Shown here: positions 1 through 8,074 of the stretch, one piece after another
Layout of the letters: the number at the start of each line of letters is the position of its first letter
How positions within the stretch are numbered: position 1 is the first letter of the stretch
NCBI GenBank assembly: GCA_031263525.1
Contig: JAISFP010000150.1
Location: forward strand, 1 to 43,640
DNA from: Deltaproteobacteria bacterium
Lineage (GTDB): Bacteria > Desulfobacterota > Desulfarculia > Adiutricales > Adiutricaceae
Reading direction: 5' to 3'
DNA length: 43,640 bases
Made by a program: the position numbers and the translations under genes
Notes under the pieces: model-generated
What the model was told of the DNA's origin: nothing
The model's database searches: none
The model's input: the letters and a program-made list of their open reading frames with translations, nothing else

Positions 1-181
1 CGGGGAAGGCGAGGGAAGGTGAGCAGGCCTGGCGGGGAAGGCGAGGGACGGTGAGCAGGCCTGGCGGGGACGGCGAGGGACGGTGAGCAGGCCTGGCGGG
101 GACGGCGAGGGAAGGTGAGCAGGCCTGGCGGGGAAGGCGAGGGAAGGTGAGCAGGCCTGGCGGGGAAGGTGATGGAAGGCG
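1..181. repeat. 32-bp tandem array
   Basis: Five full units and one partial unit start at 1, 33, 65, 97, 129 and 161. Each contains GTGAGCAGGCCTGG, and units differ mainly by a few A/C changes after GGGGA. The array probably continues left of the window. The units are contiguous with no spacers, so this is a minisatellite and not a CRISPR array. The period is not a multiple of three and no gene covers it. Confidence 0.93.
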
Positions 182-958
182 CGGATAATTTAGTAGACCT
201 GGCATGGAATGAGCATGGTGCCGGCAGTGAGGGCGTAGGCGAGCGGGAAGTCACGGCAGTAGGGGGGCAGGTGCCGGGGTTGCCGGGAGGGAGCGAGTCC
301 TCCGGAATTCCGGAGGGCGGCCGTCGCGGTCGGAGGCCGCGGCTGGCCTGAGCCTCCCTATGGTGAAGAACCTGAACGGCAGGCCCCGGACAGGGTCTGC
401 GGGCGAGAGGCGGTGCTGGGGGGATGACTGGGGGCGGCTGGGCCCGCGGCCACGTGCGGGGGCGCACAAGGCCGAGGGGCCCCCGCCGTCCCCGTTGGAA
501 GGTTGGCCGGAAGGCACGCCTCTGACGGGGCTGAAGAGAAGGCATGAAGGCCGGTTACGCCGCCGGAAGTTTGGAATGCGAGGCTGGGCCGGCCCGTGCG
601 AGCCTGATTCATGGAGGGTATTCCGGCAAGGCAGGCATGAGCCTTCGGTCGGGGGAGGCGTCTTGCCGTCGCAAGGCCCGAATCAGTCGCGGGCGGAAGG
701 GACGGCGGAATGCCATGGACGGGGCCTGGCGACAGACCGGGAACGCCCGGATTCTGTCTTGGGAGCGCACGCGTTAAACTTTCCTGGAAACAGAAGGTGG
801 CGGAGGGACGGCGGCCGGGCAGTCCGCCGGGTTCCCGGAGCCTGGAAATCGGAGGGGAACGGCCGTCGGCCACCGTGCGGCTCAAGGGCGGAAAGTCGCA
901 CCGGACCTGGATTTGAAGGGTCCTGAATCATGCGGGCGAAACGGCATCCGATTATGAT

Positions 959-987
959 TTGACATGGCTCACCGACGCGAGTAAAGT
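959..987 (+). promoter_or_regulatory. sigma70-type promoter candidate for the TPR cluster
   Basis: A perfect TTGACA (959-964), a 17-bp spacer and TAAAGT (982-987, four of six consensus bases). It points at the first TPR gene and would give a leader of about 250 nt. A perfect -35 box at ideal spacing is notable in such GC-rich DNA, but this is sequence inference only. Confidence 0.45.
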
Positions 988-1219
988 TTGCAAACTCACT
1001 CCAAACCGTCTGGCGCGGGCAGCGCCGGCAAGGGCCGTCGTGCCGCATTTCCGGCGTAATGCCAGGTGTTGCATGCGGGTCCGGCGTTGCCATGCAGGGC
1101 GCAGCCGCGTCCCCGTCCCGGATGCGTCAGGTGCCGGACGGTTCCCGTCTGGCGAAAGACGCTTCCCGTGGCGCGTCAGATTCCGGCACCGTGCCAGCCG
1201 CGGTGCCGGGCCATGCCAC

Positions 1220-1230
1220 CCCCGCAGGGG
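1220..1230 (+). promoter_or_regulatory. small hairpin before the SD of TPR paralogue 1
   Basis: CCCC-GCA-GGGG lies just upstream of the GGAG at 1233-1236. Equivalent hairpins precede the other three paralogues, which suggests a shared leader element. In a GC-rich genome a four-pair stem is weak evidence on its own. Confidence 0.35.
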
Positions 1231-1245
1231 ACGGAGTGAGACGCC

Positions 1246-3375
1246 TTGCACGTCGACACTTTCAACTTCACGGAAACGACAACGCTAAAGTCCCTGGACA
1301 TGCGGGCGAGAGATCTCTTCGTCAAGGGGGATTGCGCCGGCGCGCTGGCCATATTCGAGGAAGAGCACGGCAGGGCCATGGGCGCCCTGTGCGGGGACGA
1401 CTCCGCAACGCTCATGATCACGCATGACATCGGGGTATGCCTTAACCGGCTGGGAAGGCACAGGGATGCCGCGGACCGTGTCGGGCAGGAGCTGGAGAGG
1501 CTCGCGGCCGCGTTCGGGGACGGTCGCGACGACAGCCTGGAGAGCCTGCAGCTTTCGGAGTGCCTGGGCAGCTCCATCTGGGGTCTGGGAGAGCACGGCC
1601 GGGTGGAGGGCATCTTCGGGAAGGCGGCGGACGGGCGATCGAGGATTCTGGGCGGGGGGAACGCGGGGACCGTTGCCGAGACGCTCGACCTGGCCTCCGT
1701 GCTCAGGCATGCGGGGAAGAACGTCGAGGCCGGCAGGGCCTCCTTCCGGGCCCGGAAGGCGTGCGGCCTGAAACTGGGCGAATCCCACGTGCCGGCACTC
1801 CAGGCCATGTCTGGTCTGGGCGAATGCCTTTTGGGCGAGGGTGACGTGGCGGGCGCGGCACGTCGTTTCAGGCTGGTCCACGAGGCGAGAAGGACCCGCC
1901 ACTACGACGACGCCCGCATGACGTCAGCGAACCTCCTGAACCTCGCCACGGCAGTTTCCATGATTGCTGAACAGACGACGGCCGGCGACATGTTCAGGGA
2001 AGCGCTTGACGTTCCGGAGACGGAATCCGGACCGGGAGCCAGCGAGACGGTCGCGGCACTTTCTGAGCTGGGCACGGCCCTCCTGAACGACGGCCTCCGC
2101 CGCGAGGCCCTGGATCTGCTGGAGGCAAAGTTCCGCGACAGGACCGAGAAACTGGGTGCGGAGCACGAGGCCGCGCCGGTCTTCGCCCGGGACATCGGTC
2201 CGGCACGTGAACTGTCCGGCGACAGCGAGGGCGCGCTGGCCGCGTTCCGCGAGAGCTGGGACAATCTTTCCAGGATATTCGGCAGGGACGACTTCCATGC
2301 CCAGGTTGCCGCCAGCAACCTGGGAATCGCTCTCCTCGACAGGGGAGAATATGCCGAGTCGGAAAAGCTCCTGCGCGCGAGTCTTGAGGGGTTCAGGATC
2401 ACTCTGGGGCCGGGCCATCCTGTCTCCCGGCTGACGGAGGAGAACCTGGAGCGGCTCGGGCAAGCCAGCCGGTCTCCGGCATGCCTGGCTGCCGGGACGA
2501 CGGTGCCGGGCCAGGACTCGGGGCGCCAGATGCGGAACTTTTCCTCCGGGAGGCACTTCGCGGGGTACCCGATAATGCGCTTCGCCGGCGGGGCTGAGGG
2601 GGAGCGCGAGTACATGGAGGCGGGAATGAAATGGAAAGGGATGGCCGTCGAGGCCAGGAAGGCCATCCTTGGAGAGGGGCATGCCGAGACGCTGGAGGCC
2701 GCGGAACATTTCGCGCAGTCGCTGGGGGCTCTTGGTCGCTTCAGCGAGGCCTGCTCCGTCTACGGCTGGGCGATCCCTGCGGCCGGGAAGGCCCGCGGCG
2801 AGCTCGCGGACATGACGTTGAAACTCCTTGTCAAGAAAGCCGCGGCGGCTTGCGGACTTGAGGACTGCGATGCCTGGCAAGGGGCTTGCGAAGAGGCCCT
2901 GTCCCGCCACGAGCGGGCATCCGGTGCTGGTGCCGGGGAGTCTCTGGAAGTCGCGGAATCTTTCTCCTTCGCCCTCGTGATTGAAGGCGAGTATGACGTA
3001 ACGGCAGGCGTACTCCGGAAGGCCCTCTCGGCCGGCGAGGCGGCATGCGGGCACGGCCCTCCGAAGGTGGCGAGAATCGCGGCGAGACTGGGCCACGTCC
3101 TCCTGCTGCTGAACCGGCAGGAAGAGGCGGGGACGCTGCTCAGGCGGGCGCGCGAGACCATGGACCCCGATCCGTCCCCGCCGGACACCATCGCGCGGAT
3201 GGCCAGCGAGATTCTGAACACGTCGCTGGAAGAGCTCGAGACATTCGAGAAGTCCGGGAATTCCGCAGGCCCTGGGGGATCGGGCGGCCCTGGCGGATCG
3301 GGCGGCCCTTGCGGTTCGGATGGACCGGAGGGTCCCGATGGTCCGGAGGATCCGGGCTGGCCGGAGTGCCCGTGA
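1246..3375 (+). CDS. TPR repeat protein, paralogue 1 (kinesin-light-chain type)
   Basis: 709 aa of tandem helical TPR repeats of the roughly 42-residue TPR_10/TPR_12 (kinesin light chain) type, recognised by recurring A..F......LG..H.....A...LG.AL...G...EA motifs. No signal peptide, membrane helix or catalytic domain is visible, so a protein-protein scaffold role is inferred from the fold alone. Translation starts at TTG: an in-frame stop at 1237-1239 excludes anything earlier, GGAGTGAG ends five bases before the TTG, and the N-terminus (LKSLDMRARDLF) aligns with LKSLNKRATDLF of paralogue 2. The middle linker near residue 430 lacks the Met-Gly run of paralogues 2 and 3. The last 35 residues are a low-complexity Gly/Pro/Ser tail (GGSGGP units) that looks like an in-frame minisatellite. 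This is the most divergent of the four paralogues, 108 bp upstream of the next. Confidence 0.85.
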   Translation: MHVDTFNFTETTTLKSLDMRARDLFVKGDCAGALAIFEEEHGRAMGALCGDDSATLMITHDIGVCLNRLGRHRDAADRVGQELERLAAAFGDGRDDSLESLQLSECLGSSIWGLGEHGRVEGIFGKAADGRSRILGGGNAGTVAETLDLASVLRHAGKNVEAGRASFRARKACGLKLGESHVPALQAMSGLGECLLGEGDVAGAARRFRLVHEARRTRHYDDARMTSANLLNLATAVSMIAEQTTAGDMFREALDVPETESGPGASETVAALSELGTALLNDGLRREALDLLEAKFRDRTEKLGAEHEAAPVFARDIGPARELSGDSEGALAAFRESWDNLSRIFGRDDFHAQVAASNLGIALLDRGEYAESEKLLRASLEGFRITLGPGHPVSRLTEENLERLGQASRSPACLAAGTTVPGQDSGRQMRNFSSGRHFAGYPIMRFAGGAEGEREYMEAGMKWKGMAVEARKAILGEGHAETLEAAEHFAQSLGALGRFSEACSVYGWAIPAAGKARGELADMTLKLLVKKAAAACGLEDCDAWQGACEEALSRHERASGAGAGESLEVAESFSFALVIEGEYDVTAGVLRKALSAGEAACGHGPPKVARIAARLGHVLLLLNRQEEAGTLLRRARETMDPDPSPPDTIARMASEILNTSLEELETFEKSGNSAGPGGSGGPGGSGGPCGSDGPEGPDGPEDPGWPECP

Positions 3376-3450
3376 ACCCCGGCAACGAGTGAGGCCGACG
3401 GCCGTCAGGTTCCGGCCGGACAGGCAGCCGGGGACGAAGAACCATAATTC

Positions 3451-3462
3451 CCCCTCGCGGGG
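3451..3462 (+). promoter_or_regulatory. small hairpin before the SD of TPR paralogue 2
   Basis: CCCC-TCGC-GGGG follows CATAATT and lies 10 bases before the GGAG at 3473-3476. Position and flanks match the hairpins ahead of the other paralogues (ATAATTCCCC recurs at paralogue 4). Confidence 0.4.
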
Positions 3463-3483
3463 CAGGACGAACGGAGACATGCG

Positions 3484-5550
3484 ATGTCCGAAGAACAGAA
3501 GGACTTGACCGCAAGATTGATTCTTAAGTCGCTTAACAAGCGGGCCACGGATCTCTTCAGCAATGGCGACCGCGCCGGGTCGCAGGAAATTTTCAGGCGC
3601 GAGTACGAGGAGTCGTCAAGGCTTCTCGGGCCGGACGACCCGGAGACGCTGGTCAGGGTCCACGACATAGCTGCGGTCATGCACCTGGAGGGCGACCAGC
3701 GGGGCGCCGACGAGATCCTGGCCCCCGCGATCGGGAAGCTCGCCGAAAGCCTGGGGGACGGCCACGAGGATCACCTGGACTACCTCCTGCTCAGGGGCTG
3801 CCACGGGCGCGTCCTCTCTGCGATGGGGGAGCACGTGCGCGCGGAAGCCATCCTGCGTGACGTGGCGGACCGCCGCGCGGGGTTCCTGGGCGAGGGAGAC
3901 TGGAGGACAGTTGCCGGCCTGCTCGATCTTGCGGCGGCCGAGAAGGCGGCGGGTGACACGGCCGGGGCAGGAAAGACCTACGCACGTGCCCGGAAGGCCT
4001 GCGACATGGGCCTTGGCGATTTCCACGATTTCTCGTTCCAGGCGGTCTCGGGCGAGGCGTTCTGCTTTCTGGGCCTGGGAGACGTCGCGACCGCCGAAAA
4101 ACGGCTTCGGCGCGCCTGCGCGGCGAAGCGGATGCTGTTCGGGGACGGCTCGTTCGAGGCCGCGCGGAGCCAGACGAACCTCGCGGGGCTTCTCACCAAG
4201 GCCGACAAGAATGAGGAGGCGGCAGCGCTGCTGACGGACGCCCTCGGCATCCTCGAGAAGGAGCGCGGGCCCGGATTCAGCGAGGCGTCCGTGGCGCTCA
4301 CGGCGCTGGGCGCGGCGCTATCGGCCCTGGGCAGGCACGGGGAAGCCGTGGGGCTCATGAGAGAAAAGCTCGCCGACAGGGAGGAGAAGCTCGGGGGCGA
4401 ACACGAGGCGACTCTGGCGGCAGCGCACGATCTCGGCCTGGCACTGGACGCGGCAGGCGAAAGCGAGCAGGCCAGGGAGATCTTCGAGAGGACGCTGGAG
4501 ATGTCCGCGGAGATTCTCGGCCCGAACCACGTCCTCACGCTCGTCGCCGCCAACAACGTCGGGAGGGCGCTCATGAACGCGGGAGAGCTCGACCGGGCCG
4601 AGGAGCTCCTCAAGGGGTGCCTGGAGGACGTGAAGGCCTGCTTCGGGCCTGCCCACCCCAATGTCCGCCAGGTAATGGCCAACCTGAGCCAGGTTCAGGC
4701 CAAGCGCCTGCCGCCGGGGTATCTGGACGCCTTGAGGAACGCCTTCGGCGGGCGTCTGGGCATGGGCATGGGCATGGGCATGGGCAGGGGGATGGGCATG
4801 GGCATGATGCCCCCGGGCTTCCCTCCCTTTCCCGTGGCCGGGGAGGCGGCTGAGCGCCGGGCGACGCTCGAGAGGGCCAGGGCCCGGGCGGAGTTCGCCG
4901 TCCAGGCCCGGAAGGCCATCCTGGGGGAGGACGACCCGGAGACGCTTGAGGCCGCCTTCGAGCTCGCGAACGTTTTCCTGGAGCTGGGCATCCCCATGGG
5001 CGCCTGCGACGTCTGCGGCTGGGCCGTCCCCGCGGCGGAGAAGGCCCACGGCAAGACCGGCGAGACGACCCTCAAGTTCCTGAAGCTCCAGGGCATTGCG
5101 TTCCAGAGCACGGGAGGCGCGGACAAGGCGCGCCAGGCCTTCGAGAAGGCGCTTGCCGGCTACGAGCAGCTCCTCGGGCCCGGCGCCCTCCAGTCGCTCG
5201 ACACCGCCGGGAGCCTCGCCACGGTCCACATGGACTCCGGCGAGTTCCAGGCGGCGGCGGAACTGCTGTCGAAGGCGGTGGCCGCCGGGGAGACGGTCTG
5301 CGGGGCTGTCCACCCGCTGGTCGTGAACCTTTCGGCCAGCCTCGGGGAGGCCCTCCTGCGCCTGGGCCGTTCCGGCGAGGCCGAGGCGAGGCTCAGGCGG
5401 GCCCTCGAGCTCATGGAGCGCGACTCGGGCCCCGGCGGCCAGCGCAAGGAGATTGTCGCGGAACTCCTGCGCGAGGCCCGGGCAGGCCGTCCGGAGCTCA
5501 AGTTGACTTCAGGGGACGGGGGTGACGGAGGCTCCGACGTGTCCTCCTAG
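3484..5550 (+). CDS. TPR repeat protein, paralogue 2
   Basis: 688 aa. Start ATG at 3484, seven bases after GGAG (3473-3476). The N-terminal TPR array covers residues about 15-405, with the signatures LGPDDPETL, LGPNHVLTL and FGPAHPNV at repeat ends. A linker at about residues 424-445 is a Met-Gly run ending MMPPGFPPFP. A second TPR array covers about 450-670, and a short Gly/Asp-rich tail closes the protein. No signal peptide or membrane helix, so probably cytosolic. The layout (array, flexible linker, array, low-complexity tail) is shared with paralogues 3 and 4. Long open frames on the opposite strand across this gene are codon-bias shadows. No partner enzyme or cognate target can be named from the context. 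Confidence 0.9.
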   Translation: MSEEQKDLTARLILKSLNKRATDLFSNGDRAGSQEIFRREYEESSRLLGPDDPETLVRVHDIAAVMHLEGDQRGADEILAPAIGKLAESLGDGHEDHLDYLLLRGCHGRVLSAMGEHVRAEAILRDVADRRAGFLGEGDWRTVAGLLDLAAAEKAAGDTAGAGKTYARARKACDMGLGDFHDFSFQAVSGEAFCFLGLGDVATAEKRLRRACAAKRMLFGDGSFEAARSQTNLAGLLTKADKNEEAAALLTDALGILEKERGPGFSEASVALTALGAALSALGRHGEAVGLMREKLADREEKLGGEHEATLAAAHDLGLALDAAGESEQAREIFERTLEMSAEILGPNHVLTLVAANNVGRALMNAGELDRAEELLKGCLEDVKACFGPAHPNVRQVMANLSQVQAKRLPPGYLDALRNAFGGRLGMGMGMGMGRGMGMGMMPPGFPPFPVAGEAAERRATLERARARAEFAVQARKAILGEDDPETLEAAFELANVFLELGIPMGACDVCGWAVPAAEKAHGKTGETTLKFLKLQGIAFQSTGGADKARQAFEKALAGYEQLLGPGALQSLDTAGSLATVHMDSGEFQAAAELLSKAVAAGETVCGAVHPLVVNLSASLGEALLRLGRSGEAEARLRRALELMERDSGPGGQRKEIVAELLREARAGRPELKLTSGDGGDGGSDVSS
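4758..4806 (+). repeat. in-frame GGCATG hexamer run (Met-Gly linker)
   Basis: About eight copies of GGCATG with one GGCAGGGGG interruption, in frame in TPR paralogue 2. It encodes alternating Gly-Met between the two TPR arrays. Paralogue 3 keeps a shorter form (MNMGMGMMPQGF); paralogue 4 has a Pro/Gly linker instead. Confidence 0.9.
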
Positions 5551-5969
5551 GGAGAGGGGCCGGCGTGCCGGCGGATCCTCCCGGGTCGAGGGGGCCGGCG
5601 GGCCGGCGGATCCTCCCGTGTCGAGGGGCCCGGCGGATCCTCCCGTGTCGAGGGGCCCGGCGGTTCCTCCCGTGTCGAGGGGCCCGGCGGATCCTCCCGT
5701 GTCGAGGGGGCCGGCTGGCCCGGCGGATCCTTCCGTGTAGAGGGGGCCGGCGGATTCTCTCGGATCGAGGGGGCCGGCGGATCCTCCCGGATCGAGGGGG
5801 CCCGGCGGGTCCTCCCGGATCGAGGGGTCTCGGCGGGTCCGGAGGATCTTCAGGGGACCGGTGAGCAGGCTGGCCCGGCCTGTCCTCCGGGTACGAGGCT
5901 GCCGGAGGCAATGGCGGGGACAGCGAATCGACAATTGCCCATCCTGGGCATGGCGAACGGAGGTATGCA
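5551..5969. repeat. intergenic 27-bp minisatellite (core 5573-5840)
   Basis: About ten units built on GGATCCTCCCGTGTCGAGG start at 5573, right behind the stop of TPR paralogue 2. Two units carry an extra 8-9 bp (GGGCCGGC-like), and the last units change GTGTC to GGATC. Because the period is a multiple of three, all frames stay open and give artificial ORFs on both strands. The rest, to 5969, holds the leader of paralogue 3. Confidence 0.92.
5936..5950 (+). promoter_or_regulatory. small hairpin before the SD of TPR paralogue 3
   Basis: TGCCC-ATCCT-GGGCA, nine bases before the GGAGG at 5959-5963. Compared with paralogues 2 and 4, an outer C-G pair has become G-C, which would be a compensatory change if the alignment is right. 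Confidence 0.45.
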
Positions 5970-8039
5970 ATGTCGGACGATCCGAACGACTTCACCGCAA
6001 GGATCATTCTCAAGTCCCTGAACAACCGGGCCGAGGCTCTCCTGAAAGCCGGGGACCGGGCCGGGGCGCTGGAAGTTTATCAGAGCGAACACGAGGAGTC
6101 AGCAAGGCTTCTCGGTCCGGACGACCCGGAGACGCTGGCCAGGGTCCACGACATGGCGGTTGTCATGCACCTGGACGGCGACCCGCGGGGCGCAGACGAG
6201 ATCCTGGCCCCCGCGATCGAGAGGCTCGCCGCGAGCCTGGGTGACGGCCACGAGGATCACCTGGACTACCTCCAGCTCAGGGGATGCCACGGGCGCGTCC
6301 TGTCGGAGCTGGGGGAGCACGGGCGCGCGACGGACATCCTCCGGGACGTGGTGGACCGCCGAGCGCGGTTTCCGGGCGAGGGGGACTGGATGACCGTGGC
6401 GGGCTTGCTCGATCTCGCCGCGGCACAGAGGGCGGCGGGGGACCATGCCGGGGCCGGAAAGACCTACGTCCGGACGCGGAAGGCCAGCTGTCTGGAGCTT
6501 GGCGAGCAACACGAGTTCTCGCTCCAGGCGCTCACGGGCGAGGCGGGCTGCTTTCTGGGCCTGGGAGACCTCGCCATGGCAGGGAACCGGCTCCGGCGCG
6601 TCTACGAAGCGAAGCTGGCTCTCTTCGGCGAGGGCACGGTCGAGACCGCGCTGAGCAAGATGAACCTCGCCGGGCTCCTCACCAAGGACGACCAGAACGA
6701 GGAGGCGGCCGTCCTGCTGGAGGACGCCCTCGCCATCCTTGAGACGGGGCTCGGGCCCGGAGCCGGCGAGACGTCCATGACCCTCACGGGGCTGGGCGCG
6801 GCGATCTCGGCCCTGGGGCGGCACTGGGAAGCCGTGCAGCTCATGAGGGAAAAGCTCGCCGACAGGGAGGAGAAGCTGGGGGAAGACCATGAGGCGACCC
6901 TGGCTGCCGAGCACGATCTCGGCCTGGCACTGGACGCGGCAGGCGAAAGCGAGCAGGCAAGGTGGTTATTCGAGAGGACGCAGGAGAAGTGCATGGCGAT
7001 TCTCGGCCCGAACCACGTCCTCTCCCTGGTCTCCTCCATCAACGTCGGGAAGGCTCTCGCGAAAGCGGGCGAGCTCGACCGGGCCGAGGAGCTCTTCAGG
7101 GGGTGCCTGGAGGGCCTGAAGGCCTTCTTCGGCCCGGCCCACCACAACGTCCGCCTCGTCGAGGCCAACCTGAGCCAGGTTCAGAACAGGCGCCTGCCCC
7201 CCGGGCTCCTGGATTTCGCGAGAAACGCCTGGCGCGGGCGTATGAACATGGGCATGGGCATGATGCCCCAGGGCTTCCCTCCCCTTACCGGAGCCAGGGA
7301 GACGGAGGAGCGCCGCGCGAAGCTCGAGAAGGCCAGGGCCCGGGCGGCGTCCGCCGTCGATGCCAGGAAGGCCATCCTGGGGGAGGACGATCCGGCGACG
7401 GTGGAGGCCGCCCACGATCTCGCCTGCGTTTTCCTGGAACTGGGCATCCCCATGGGCGCCTGCGCAGTCTGTCTCTGGGCGGTACCCGCCTCGGAGAGGG
7501 CCCACGGCAAAAACGGCGAGATGACCATCAGGTTCCTGATGGCCCAGGGAACGGCTCATCTGAGCACTGGCGCCCCGGACAAGGCGGGCCGGGCCTTCGG
7601 GAAGGCGCTTGCAGGTGCCGAGCGGCTTTTCGGTCCGGGCTCCGAGCAGTCGCTCGACGCCGCCGGCTGCCTCGCCTCGGTCCACATCGGCTCCGGCGAG
7701 TTCCAGGCGGCTGCGGACCTCCTGTCGAAGGCGGCGGCCGCCGGGGAGGCGGTCTGCGGGCCGGTCCACCCGCTGGTCGTGAACCTCTCGGCCAGCCACG
7801 GTGAGGCCCTCCTGCGCCTGGGCCGTTTCGGCGAGGCCGAGGCGAGGCTCAGGCGGGCCCTCGAGCTCATGGAGCGCGACCCGGGTCCCGGCGGACAGCG
7901 CAGGGGGATGGTCGCGGAGCTCCTGCGCGAGGCCCGGGCAGGCCGTCCGAAGCTCAAGTTGACCTCCGGGGACGGGGGGAACGGCGGGGTCTCCGGGGAC
8001 GGGGGGAACGGTGGCGTCTCCGGGGACGTCGAGTTATAA
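5970..8039 (+). CDS. TPR repeat protein, paralogue 3
   Basis: 689 aa, the closest relative of paralogue 2. Start ATG at 5970 behind GGAGG (5959-5963, spacing six). The N-terminal motif DDPNDFTARIIL is shared with paralogue 4. The N-terminal TPR array covers residues about 15-410, a short Met-Gly linker lies near 420-432 (MNMGMGMMPQGF), and a C-terminal TPR array covers about 440-665. The Gly/Asp/Asn tail contains a perfect internal duplication of an 11-residue unit (GDGGNGGVSGD), again an in-frame minisatellite. It ends only 35 bp before paralogue 4, so the two are probably co-transcribed. No catalytic residues are recognisable; a scaffold role is inferred from the fold. Confidence 0.9.
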   Translation: MSDDPNDFTARIILKSLNNRAEALLKAGDRAGALEVYQSEHEESARLLGPDDPETLARVHDMAVVMHLDGDPRGADEILAPAIERLAASLGDGHEDHLDYLQLRGCHGRVLSELGEHGRATDILRDVVDRRARFPGEGDWMTVAGLLDLAAAQRAAGDHAGAGKTYVRTRKASCLELGEQHEFSLQALTGEAGCFLGLGDLAMAGNRLRRVYEAKLALFGEGTVETALSKMNLAGLLTKDDQNEEAAVLLEDALAILETGLGPGAGETSMTLTGLGAAISALGRHWEAVQLMREKLADREEKLGEDHEATLAAEHDLGLALDAAGESEQARWLFERTQEKCMAILGPNHVLSLVSSINVGKALAKAGELDRAEELFRGCLEGLKAFFGPAHHNVRLVEANLSQVQNRRLPPGLLDFARNAWRGRMNMGMGMMPQGFPPLTGARETEERRAKLEKARARAASAVDARKAILGEDDPATVEAAHDLACVFLELGIPMGACAVCLWAVPASERAHGKNGEMTIRFLMAQGTAHLSTGAPDKAGRAFGKALAGAERLFGPGSEQSLDAAGCLASVHIGSGEFQAAADLLSKAAAAGEAVCGPVHPLVVNLSASHGEALLRLGRFGEAEARLRRALELMERDPGPGGQRRGMVAELLREARAGRPKLKLTSGDGGNGGVSGDGGNGGVSGDVEL

Positions 8040-8041
8040 TT

Positions 8042-8052
8042 CCCCGTCGGGG
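8042..8052 (+). promoter_or_regulatory. small hairpin before the SD of TPR paralogue 4
   Basis: CCCC-GTC-GGGG right after the stop codon of paralogue 3, ten bases before AAGGAGG (8062-8068). It follows TTATAATT, which resembles a -10 box, but no good -35 box is present. Confidence 0.4.
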
Positions 8053-8074
8053 GCCTGGAGAAAGGAGGCTTGCA

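Larger units (their letters stand above)
182..1245. other. gene-less GC-rich stretch upstream of the TPR cluster
   Basis: About 1.06 kb of GC-rich DNA. Several overlapping open frames exist on both strands, but none has family resemblance or a convincing ribosome-binding site; they look like GC-driven shadows. The only signals I support are the promoter-like pair at 959-987 and the small hairpin at 1220-1230. Confidence 0.6.

Noticed and set aside
1-181. Direct repeats of 32 bp as a CRISPR array
   Set aside because: Units are contiguous with no unique spacers, and no cas gene is present; the same holds for the 31-bp array at 30886-31310.
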